Assembly: GCF_018156225.1 (NCBI RefSeq)
Contig: NZ_JAGTAR010000017.1
Location: forward strand, 62,001 to 126,000
Direction of reading: 5' to 3'
DNA from: Carboxylicivirga sediminis
GTDB lineage: Bacteria; Bacteroidota; Bacteroidia; Bacteroidales; Marinilabiliaceae
Length of the DNA: 64,000 nt
In this document: one piece after another, positions 25,659 to 33,600 of the stretch
Layout: every line of letters begins with the position of its first letter
Position numbering within the stretch: the first letter of the stretch is position 1
Notes under the pieces: model-generated
Database searches by the model: none
What the model was told of the DNA's origin: nothing
What the model saw: only the letters and a program-made list of their open reading frames with translations
Program-made: the position numbers and the translations under genes

Positions 25659-27440
25659 CTATTTTAGTGATTCGAGCATAGAAAAGTACACTCCCCTTTG
25701 TTTCAGCAGTTCATCGGGGGCACCAACTTCTGCAATGCCTGAATTTTCCATCACAACCACTATGTCGGCCAGTTTGATGGTAGATAGGCGGTGGCTGACA
25801 ATGATGGCTGTTTTATTTCTCGTGATTTCTTTAAAGTGGGCAATAAGCTTTGCTTCGGTAAAGGCATCCAGTGAGCTGGTTGGTTCATCTAATATAATAA
25901 TCTGTGCGTCGGTATTGTAAAATGAACGTGCCAGCGCGGTGCGTTGCCATTCACCTCGACTGAGCATTTGACTGCCTTTAAAGAGGGTGCCCAGGGTGGT
26001 GTCAAAACCTTCGGGCAGATTCGAAAATAATTCATGTATCCCTGCTTTCTGGGCTGCTTCTTGTATGATTCCGTTTTCATCTTTGCGTCGCATATTACCA
26101 AAGCGGATATTATTGGCGGCGCTTACATTGTACAGCATAAAGTCCTGAAAGATGACCGATATATTTTTAGAAATCTCTGATGATGCTATATGATGCCAAT
26201 TGATATTGTCAACCGTTATTTGTCCTTCGTTTGGTTGATGCAGGCCGGCAAGCAATTTAACCAGTGAAGTTTTGCCACAGCCATTGCGGCCAACCAGAGC
26301 TACTGTTTTACCTTTAGGAATCGTCAGGCTAATATTTTTCAGCACCCACTTGTTGGTGTTGGGGTATTTGAAGCTGACATTTTTAATTTCAATAGTAGTT
26401 TTAATGGGGTTAGGAAAAAGTTGATTAGCAATGGATTTTTCAATGCTGATATTATTAAACTCAATGAAGTTTTGAAGAAATAGGTTGTCTTCGTAAAGTG
26501 AACTAAGGCTGCTTAACAGTCCCTGAAGTACCGCATAGGCACGTTGCAGGGCCAGAAAGTACATGGCCATTGAACCGCTGCTAATATGTCCTTCTACTGT
26601 TTGTTGCACAACGTAGCCAATTATTAACAACAAAATAATTGTTGCCAAAACCTGCACTGCTACTTCATACAGGGTTTTGGATTTGGAAAGCGTCCACTGC
26701 TTATCCCGTAAATCGTGTTTGAAATACTCATATTCGCGCTTGAAGGTTTCTCCCAGATTAAATACGCGAAGTTCTTTAGCGAAGTCTTTGGCTGTTAGTA
26801 GTCTGTTGAAGTAATGAACGCGTCTTTCGTCTTCGGTGTGCTGTTTTCTGTATTGGTAAATCTTGCGTGTATGGGCTATTCTGAAGTAAAAGATGGGAGC
26901 GCCAGAAATGATTAAAACAGGTATCATGGCCCAATGGATATTGCTCAGTATAATTAGTATCAGCAACAGTGTCAAGCTGTTTTGTGCCAGCTGTAAAATA
27001 CCATAGAAAACCCTGGCGGGTCTGAAGTTGGCATCATTCAATGCTCTGTAAAAAGTATCCTGATAATTGGCATCTTCAAAATACTTGTAGTCAATGTTAA
27101 TCGTTTTTTTATGGATGATGTTTTGAACGTAATCATTTACAAAATGGCTCTGGCGTTCTCTTACCAGGCTACTTACCGAACCGCTTATGGCATTGAGTAA
27201 AAAGAAAAGCGCAGTAGCGCCAATAATGTAATAGAGGTGCTGGGGATTATTATTGATGGTGTTGATGTGATTGGTGACTACATCAATCAGTTCTTTTACA
27301 ACATAGAGCAAAAGCAAGGGAATGCAACCTCTTATTATTGTTATAATGGTATTGATGAGTGTCCATTTAGGAGAACTCCTATAGACAATGCGTAATGATT
27401 CAAGTAGATGATTAATTGATAGTTTGTTGACTCTTTTCAT
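25659..27440 (-). CDS. ABC exporter (fused membrane and ATPase domains) of the peptide cassette
   Basis: The 593-residue half-transporter has about six membrane helices in residues 1-310 and an ATPase domain from ~345. Motifs are Walker A GRNGCGKTSL, Walker B IIILDEPTSSLD and the H-loop IIVSHRLST. The signature is MLSRGEWQR rather than the usual LSGGQ; similar GEWQ forms occur in some peptide-antibiotic exporters. There is no N-terminal C39 peptidase domain, so leader removal must be done elsewhere, and an S26-like peptidase gene lies 95 bp upstream. It is last in the minus-strand cassette and the likely exporter of the small peptide encoded at 28881-29090. The stop is one base from that of the convergent barrel gene. 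Confidence 0.93.
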   Translation of the reverse strand: MKRVNKLSINHLLESLRIVYRSSPKWTLINTIITIIRGCIPLLLLYVVKELIDVVTNHINTINNNPQHLYYIIGATALFFLLNAISGSVSSLVRERQSHFVNDYVQNIIHKKTINIDYKYFEDANYQDTFYRALNDANFRPARVFYGILQLAQNSLTLLLILIILSNIHWAMIPVLIISGAPIFYFRIAHTRKIYQYRKQHTEDERRVHYFNRLLTAKDFAKELRVFNLGETFKREYEYFKHDLRDKQWTLSKSKTLYEVAVQVLATIILLLIIGYVVQQTVEGHISSGSMAMYFLALQRAYAVLQGLLSSLSSLYEDNLFLQNFIEFNNISIEKSIANQLFPNPIKTTIEIKNVSFKYPNTNKWVLKNISLTIPKGKTVALVGRNGCGKTSLVKLLAGLHQPNEGQITVDNINWHHIASSEISKNISVIFQDFMLYNVSAANNIRFGNMRRKDENGIIQEAAQKAGIHELFSNLPEGFDTTLGTLFKGSQMLSRGEWQRTALARSFYNTDAQIIILDEPTSSLDAFTEAKLIAHFKEITRNKTAIIVSHRLSTIKLADIVVVMENSGIAEVGAPDELLKQRGVYFSMLESLK

Positions 27441-27535
27441 TCAACACAGGTGGTTTATATTACTTCCATGTAAATATAGGATCTTTTATTGTTGGAATGA
27501 TTAAAATCTCACCTGTAATTCCTTAGTTGAAAACA

Positions 27536-27982
27536 CTAATTGCCTGATAGCAGGGTTGTCAGCTTGTAATGAATTCGACCATAATAATTAAATGGCCTTC
27601 CTGTTATAGGTGTAAGTTTGGGCATTAGTTTCTTGAATAGCCTGAAAAGTAATTGGTTGGTTGATGTTGTTTTGTTATTTCGTTTGCGAGCGACAACCGT
27701 ACCTAATACATCCTTTGCTTTAACAGGAGTGTCAGATCTGATAAGTGCGTCGCCTTTGAAATAGTAATGGCAATTGTCGGTTTTTATTAAGCGGTGAGCT
27801 ATTAAAATATCCTGATGGCAAAATACACCTATATCACCAGTTTGGGGAAGCTTGGGAATAACCACAACTTTATCGCCGGGGTGCAGAAGCGGATACATGC
27901 TAATACCATGCGCGGGTACTTCCACCTGGTGCCCATCCTGAAGCAGTTTTTTGAGCGTTATTTGTAGTTTAGTATCAGCCAA
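27536..27982 (-). CDS. S24/S26-family (signal-peptidase-like) peptidase of the peptide cassette
   Basis: The 148-residue protein must use a non-ATG start. The TTG at 27982 gives the family N-terminus, while the first in-frame ATG codes for Met29 inside the active site. The box GISMYPLLHPGDKVV provides Ser28 as nucleophile. A second box, IAHRLI...YYFKGD, has His62 where SipW/SEC11-type enzymes carry their general base, suggesting a Ser-His rather than a Ser-Lys pair. No clear membrane helix is present, unlike export signal peptidases. The gene overlaps the kinase-like gene by eight bases. Likely job: leader cleavage of the cassette peptide (inference). Confidence 0.85.
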   Translation of the reverse strand: MADTKLQITLKKLLQDGHQVEVPAHGISMYPLLHPGDKVVVIPKLPQTGDIGVFCHQDILIAHRLIKTDNCHYYFKGDALIRSDTPVKAKDVLGTVVARKRNNKTTSTNQLLFRLFKKLMPKLTPITGRPFNYYGRIHYKLTTLLSGN

Positions 27983-28877
27983 GTTCCTTCGTAATTAAAT
28001 GAACTATTTCATTATCTGGTTTAAAACCGCATTCGTATACCCCGCAGCTTTCGGCAATGGCGTGCAAGGCATCAAGACGGCTTTGTACTTGTTGTTCATC
28101 ATATTGAAATTGCATGCAGTTGCCTAAAAGTCCCATTGTGCCTTTAATAGCAGGTAGCTTCTTGATATAGTTGTGTGGTGATTGATTGATTAGGAACGCT
28201 TTGTGTAGCCTCACACTCTTGTAATTATCCTGATAATAGGGCATAGGAGTGTTGTATGCTACAAATCCCTCCTTATCAGGTAATATTATCAGCCTGTCGT
28301 CATTAATGATAGTGGCACCTTGTTGACGCCATAATTCGGCCATGGTTGACTTGCCAGTGCCTGATACTGCTGAGAATAAATAACCTTTGTTGTTGAACTC
28401 AACAGTTGAGGCATGGATAACAAAACCGCCATAATGATGAATGATGTATTGTAACAGCAGAATCCCCAGGGGATGAAAAAAAGGATCGAAAGAGAAGGCT
28501 TGAAGGTGTTGAGCACAGATATTGATCCCTATTTCTTTGCGTTGGATATTAATATTTGCCAGAGCTTCTTTAATGTAATGGTGGTTTTCGAACTCAACAA
28601 ATATGCCTTCATCTTCGCCATTTCTTATCACCGACCACTTGTAGGGTATTTCAGTGTCAAATTTGTCTGCACCAGTAAAAATATGATTGATTTCGCGATG
28701 GTTTATGTTTTCCTTTAGCCTAATGTTAATTGTCCATTCATTTAATGATGTTGGTCGTACTAATGAAAAATTATTACTCCCGCCCATTGGGTCGAAGTCA
28801 AAAAGGGGGCATAAGAGATTAACTGTAAATCTTATGCCCCCAATTGTATACTGTTGGGTTTTATAAACCGTATCCAT
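27975..28877 (-). CDS. HPr-kinase-like protein of the peptide cassette
   Basis: The 300-residue protein has an uncharacterised N-terminal half and a C-terminal HprK/PEP-carboxykinase-like kinase fold. That fold shows HASTVEF around His155, then the P-loop SAVSGTGKSTM (residues 169-179), and GATIINDDRLIILP with paired Asp193-Asp194. True HPr kinases have an additional N-terminal domain and act on HPr. Proteins of this shortened kind occur in lasso-peptide clusters, where they phosphorylate the precursor's C-terminal serine (paeninodin-type kinases). It lies three bases after the small peptide gene and overlaps the peptidase gene, so the peptide is its obvious candidate substrate. Confidence 0.82.
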   Translation of the reverse strand: MDTVYKTQQYTIGGIRFTVNLLCPLFDFDPMGGSNNFSLVRPTSLNEWTINIRLKENINHREINHIFTGADKFDTEIPYKWSVIRNGEDEGIFVEFENHHYIKEALANINIQRKEIGINICAQHLQAFSFDPFFHPLGILLLQYIIHHYGGFVIHASTVEFNNKGYLFSAVSGTGKSTMAELWRQQGATIINDDRLIILPDKEGFVAYNTPMPYYQDNYKSVRLHKAFLINQSPHNYIKKLPAIKGTMGLLGNCMQFQYDEQQVQSRLDALHAIAESCGVYECGFKPDNEIVHLITKELG

Positions 28878-28880
28878 TTA

Positions 28881-29090
28881 CTACATATTAGAAAAATCAG
28901 GTGAATCATTACCGAAAGGGTAATCCTGTGCCGGCGGATTCTGATAATCTGGTGCCGATTGTTGCATTGGTGCCGGCTCTTGAGGAGCAGTTTTAGGAGG
29001 TAATGGAGGACTTCCAAAAAGGTATACTACCCCTTTATCAATATAGTGTTCCTCAATATCTGGCTTATTATATCTTCTTTTAATATTCAT
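28881..29090 (-). CDS. Small proline-rich peptide, candidate precursor of the cassette
   Basis: The 69-residue peptide has two parts. Residues 1-27 are charged and leader-like (MNIKRRYNKPDIEEHYID, then KGVVYLFGS); many short Bacteroidota peptides start with a basic patch and a KP-x-IE element. Residues 28-69 are rich in Pro, Gln, Asp and aromatic residues with no Cys. They contain three spaced P/Q-D-Y/F elements, PDYQN, QDYPFGN and PDFSN, which may be core repeats. The gene sits between a PqqD-like gene and a kinase gene with 27- and 3-bp gaps. I recognise no family. Precursor status rests on position, size and composition only. Confidence 0.6.
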   Translation of the reverse strand: MNIKRRYNKPDIEEHYIDKGVVYLFGSPPLPPKTAPQEPAPMQQSAPDYQNPPAQDYPFGNDSPDFSNM

Positions 29091-29117
29091 TCCCGATTCG
29101 TCTCCGTTTTATCGCCT

Positions 29118-29399
29118 TTATAGCTCTTGTATTATGCCTTTATCAACAGCCTTAATTAAGAATTGTTCTAAATCTGAATGGGCTGTTTCCCTGTCAATCT
29201 CAAATTCACAAAGGATTAACTCAAGTAGTTGATCCAATGATTTTGGTTGGCTTAATGCATTATAAACAATCGATCCAATTTCATTTAGGGAGAATACTTT
29301 TTCCATCAGAGCAACTTGGTCAACAAGTGGTACAATCACCATCTCATCACCAACTGTTTTTTCAACAAAACCGTTCTTTTTCCTGTACAATTTCCCCAC
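29118..29399 (-). CDS. PqqD-family peptide-binding (RRE-type) protein
   Basis: The 93-residue protein with a GTG start has the PqqD pattern: a beta-rich N-terminus (EKTVGDEMVIVPL), then FSLNEIGSIVYNALSQPKSLDQLLELI and a C-terminal helix pair (DLEQFLIKAVDKGIIQEL). Small PqqD-like proteins bind leader peptides and bring precursors to modifying enzymes in many RiPP pathways. It is first in the five-gene minus-strand cassette, directly upstream of the small proline-rich peptide gene, which fits that role. A candidate promoter lies just upstream. Confidence 0.88.
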   Translation of the reverse strand: MGKLYRKKNGFVEKTVGDEMVIVPLVDQVALMEKVFSLNEIGSIVYNALSQPKSLDQLLELILCEFEIDRETAHSDLEQFLIKAVDKGIIQEL

Positions 29400-29418
29400 T
29401 AAATACGTTTAACTTCGG

Positions 29419-29445
29419 CAAAAATATAAAAAATCAAAAAATCAA
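29419..29445 (-). promoter_or_regulatory. Candidate promoter of the peptide cassette
   Basis: On the minus strand, TTG (29445-29443), a 16-nt spacer and TATTTTTG (29426-29419) resemble the TTTG...TAnnTTTG promoter. The box is only about 20 nt from the GTG start, giving a very short leader, and the region is poly-A/T rich, so a chance match is possible. Confidence 0.35.
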
Positions 29446-29535
29446 TTCGCAATTATGCTAAAAGTAATGATTAATTTGACCAATGGCTCATTTTAGCCAA
29501 CTAATTAGTTCAATAGTTCGTTATTTTTTGATTGA

Positions 29536-30555
29536 TTAAAATTCTGTTCGTGCAAATGGTGCTACCTCCTGACCAACAAATTCTTGTTTAAGATATTTAT
29601 AGTAACCATTAATGGCAATCATGGCAGCGTTATCGGTTGTATAAGAAAACTTTGGAATAAATGTTTTCCAACCTTTTTCTTGTGCTAATTGTGTTAGTCT
29701 GTCGCGCAGGCCTGAATTAGCAGAAACACCCCCTGCTAATGCAACCTGCTTAATGCCGGTATCTTTGGCTGCCTTTATCACCTTATCCATCAATATATCG
29801 ATAATGGTTTTTTGCAAAGAGGCACAAATATCAGCTTTATTCTCTTCAATAAACTCAGGGTTCTTCTTTAATTCATCACGAAGGAAGTAAAGAACTGAGG
29901 TTTTTAAACCACTGAAACTGTAATTGTAATCTTTAATTCTTGGCTTATTGAATTTGAATGCTTCAGCATTGCCTTCTTTTGCCAGTTGGTCAATTAAAGG
30001 ACCTCCCGGATATGGCAGCCCTATAATTTTAGCACATTTATCAAAGGCTTCTCCGGCAGCGTCATCAATGGTTTGTCCAATTATTTCCATGTTCAGGTGA
30101 TCTCTGACAACAATAATCTGGCTGTTGCCACCTGATACTAAAAGGCATAGAAAAGGAAATGAAGGCTGGTTTGTATCGTGTTCATTCTCTTTAATGAAGT
30201 GCGCCATTACATGCGCGTGCAGATGGTTCACTTCAATCAATGGCAGGTTATTGGCCAAGGCAAAGCCTTTAGAGAAAGAGGTGCCCACTAATAATGATCC
30301 CATCAGTCCGGGACCGCGCGTGAAAGCTACTGCGTTGATGTCGTTTCTGCTTATCCCTGCATCTTTAATGGCCTTTTCAACTACCGGGATGATATTTTGT
30401 TGGTGCGCTCGTGAAGCTAACTCTGGCACCACACCTCCATAGGCTTTATGCACATCCTGATTAGCTACAACGTTTGATAATATGACATCATCTTTAATAA
30501 CAGCCGCTGAAGTGTCATCGCATGATGACTCAATTCCCAAAATTATCGCACTCAT
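29536..30555 (-). CDS. tsaD: tRNA N6-adenosine threonylcarbamoyltransferase TsaD
   Basis: The 339-residue protein is a complete TsaD. Landmarks are GIESSCDDTSAAVI at the N-terminus, YGGVVPELASRAH, the metal-binding NHLHAHVMAHF, LLVSGGNSQI, AFDKCAKIIGLPYPGGP and LAGGVSANSGLR. It transfers the threonylcarbamoyl group to A37 of ANN-decoding tRNAs together with TsaB and TsaE. It is transcribed away from tamB, a divergent pair that I believe is widespread in Bacteroidota. Confidence 0.98.
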   Translation of the reverse strand: MSAIILGIESSCDDTSAAVIKDDVILSNVVANQDVHKAYGGVVPELASRAHQQNIIPVVEKAIKDAGISRNDINAVAFTRGPGLMGSLLVGTSFSKGFALANNLPLIEVNHLHAHVMAHFIKENEHDTNQPSFPFLCLLVSGGNSQIIVVRDHLNMEIIGQTIDDAAGEAFDKCAKIIGLPYPGGPLIDQLAKEGNAEAFKFNKPRIKDYNYSFSGLKTSVLYFLRDELKKNPEFIEENKADICASLQKTIIDILMDKVIKAAKDTGIKQVALAGGVSANSGLRDRLTQLAQEKGWKTFIPKFSYTTDNAAMIAINGYYKYLKQEFVGQEVAPFARTEF

Positions 30556-30664
30556 AATTTTTATCAGATAGATTTATCCCTAATCAAATTATTATTCCCG
30601 CCTTTTTCTTACTTTTGGTGGGTTAAAACGGGATAAAAGTATAAAAAAAAATATCAAAATAGGA

Positions 30665-33600
30665 TTGTATGTATTGGCGGGACTATTACTAGTGCCGCTC
30701 TTGTTGTATTCTGTTTTGTTATTGCCTGCAGTTCAGACATCTGTAGTGAATTATGTGACTGCTGAATTATCCGAAGATTTAAACACTGATATAACTATCA
30801 AACGGGTCCACTTTCGACCATTTAAGACACTTGTGCTGGATGATATTGTGATTTATGATCAGCATAAGGATACACTGCTGGTTGTTGAGCGTGTTTCTGC
30901 AAACATTGACTCGTTATATTTCAGAAGCAAGGAGCTTTATGTTGGGCTCTTGAGTGTTCAAGGTCCCGATGTAAATATTCAAAAAGAAGATTCGGTATAT
31001 AATTACAGCTTTTTAACTAAAAGGCTTGTCAACAGGCGCACAGGAAATTCAAAATGGACAATAGGTCTGAGGGACCTTGAAGTTGAAAATGGAACAGTCG
31101 ATTATGCTGTTGATTCATTGTCACGCGCTACCACTATTTCAGAAATCAATCTGCTGTTACATGACTTGCGAAAGGATAGTCTCTGGCGCTTTGATATCAA
31201 AGAATTTGGACTTAAAAATCCGATGCACCTTAATCTTGAAAAGGTGGAGGCTAATGTGGCTGTTGGTGATTCGTGCCTGTTCTTAAATAAGGCTTTAATT
31301 TCAACCGGCCGTTCATCATTACATATTGACTCGTTAGCTCTTGAGTTTAATAAAGGAGAAAAGGGGCTTGAGCAAATTGGTAGTTTTTATGCAGATGTCA
31401 GAAAATCCGATTTCAGTGAAGCAGATATTGTTAAGATTAGTCCACTGAAACGAGCTGCAAACATTGGTCTTTCAGGCGTAGTGTATGGCACGGTGAATAA
31501 CATAAAGGGGCGTAATGCCAGAATTTATTTCGGGCCTCATTCGCAATTGGTTTCAAGCTTCGATATTAGTGGATTGCCAAATATTGACGAAACTTTTTTG
31601 TATTTAAAAGTAAGCCGGTTGAGTACCACCCCTTCCGATTTAGAGCAACTTTTTTCGCATGTGAAAGGGCAGGCTTTAACCTTACCGGCGGCTATCAATA
31701 GTTTAAATGAAATAAACTATCAGGGAAACTTTACAGGTTTTTTAACTGACATGGTGGCCTATGGTGAGTTTACAACAGCCTTGGGACAGATAAGTACAGA
31801 CATTGGGCTGAAGATAGATAGCCAGGATGATCTGGTATTTTCGGGTAACCTGAAGACGCAACAGTTTGATATAGGTCAACTGGCCGGGGCCGAGGAGTAT
31901 GTTGGAAAAGTATCAATGGCCGTGGCTATTAATGGAAGGCGGCGTTCAACCGAGCAGTTTGATGCTTATTTGAGTGGCGTTATCGATACTTTATCCATCA
32001 ATAAATATGATTATAAGAATATTCGATTGAACGGCCTTTTTGAGAACAATAAATTTGATGGTGATTTTTTAATTGATGATCCCAACGGGCAAGTCGGATT
32101 TAATGGGAAAATTGATCTGTCGGGGGATATTCCCAACTTCAGCTTTAATGCCCACTTAACAGATATAAAACTAGATCGCCTCAACCTCTATTCAAAACAT
32201 AAAAACAGTTCGCTTACTGTTGATGTAGAAACTGATATTTCGGGTAAAGACCTGAATGATATTGTTGGGTTTATGCATCTAGATAATTTCTCATACCTGT
32301 CAGATGACCATGATGTGGCCATTGACTCGTTGTTGCTCATTTCTGTGCGTGAGGGGGAGAGAAAGCGCGTTGTGCTGCAGTCTGATATTGCTGAAGGCGA
32401 TTTGGTGGGTGTTTATAATTTTACGCACATTGGTAGCTTGCTCAAAAAGAATCTCACTCAATATTTGCCTGCTTTAACAAATTCTGTGAACATCAAAGAA
32501 AAAGAGCTGACACATAACGATTTTACTTTTTCCTGCACTTTTAAACGTATTTCTGAAATAGCAGCAGTGTTAGCCCCTGGTATAAGTGTTTCCGATGAAG
32601 GTTTGCTGTTAGGCAGCTATAATTCATCACAAGGGGAGATGGATGTTGAAGTGGAGTTGCAATATATTGATGCGAATGGATTAAGTGCCAGTCATCCAGA
32701 GGTGCATATTTCCAGTGGACAAAGTGATGAGCTGGATGTAGTTTCTCGGTTCAGAGAGTTAAGTGTAGATAAGCTTGGCACTTTTCAGAATTTGAGTTTT
32801 CACCATAGTGCCCATAATGATACGGTTGATTTCAATATTTTCTGGAATAACTGGGACGACTATACCAATAGCGGATCCATTTTGACAACGACCACCTTTA
32901 AAGCAAGGGATAACGGCGTGTATGCAACTTGTAATTTTCATCCTTCCTATATCATGGTGCGTGACAGCCTATGGGAGATTCAGCCAACTACTTTGCATTA
33001 CCACCCAGACGGATTCTCAATGAAAAATTTCAGGGTGCACCATGGCAACCAGGAGGTGGGTATTAATGGTTTTGCTCATCGTCATGTAAAAGATGGACTA
33101 CGGGTTCATTTGCAAAATATCAGTTTGTCTGACATTATTGGTTACCAAAATCTGCAGCAGGTGCAGGTGTCGGGAGCTTTGAGTGGCACCTTGGATTTTC
33201 AGAACATATATAAGTCACCTGTCATAAGCGGAGATTTGGCGGTTGATGGTTTTGTCTTTAACGATGATGAGGTTGGTGATTTTTCAGTTGTGGCCGACTA
33301 TCAACCAAAGAAGAATCAGTTAAACGTCCAGGCAAATGTGGTTAAGGACGAAAAGCAGTCGCTTATAGGTGGCGGATATATTGATTTGGCCCAACAACAG
33401 TTAAACATGAATTTCGATATTGATCAGCTGGAAATAGGTTTTCTGAATCTTTACCTGAGCCGAATAATGCAAAACTTAACGGGTACAGCCAGTGGGCAGA
33501 TTGCTGTGGTTGGTGCACTCAGTAGCCCCGAATTACTTGGTAAACTTCGTATTAATAAGGCGTTTTTTGATGTTGGTTTGCTTAAGACAACTTATTCCGT

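Larger units (their letters stand above)
25659..29399 (-). other. Five-gene peptide modification/export cassette (RiPP-like)
   Basis: In transcription order the genes are PqqD-like, 69-residue peptide, HPr-kinase-like, S26-like peptidase and ABC exporter. Gaps are 27 bp, 3 bp, an 8-bp overlap and 95 bp. The set contains a leader binder, a possible phosphotransferase, a possible leader protease and an exporter. I found no lasso cyclase (Asn-synthetase-like), transglutaminase-like protease, radical SAM, YcaO or lanthionine enzyme in or near it. Cassette boundaries are clear: the convergent barrel gene on one side and tsaD with a 136-bp gap on the other. Confidence 0.7.

Noticed and set aside
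25659-29399. Calling the peptide cassette a lasso-peptide cluster
   Set aside because: The PqqD-like, kinase and exporter genes fit, but the Asn-synthetase-like cyclase and transglutaminase-like protease are missing, and the peptide has no recognisable lasso core.
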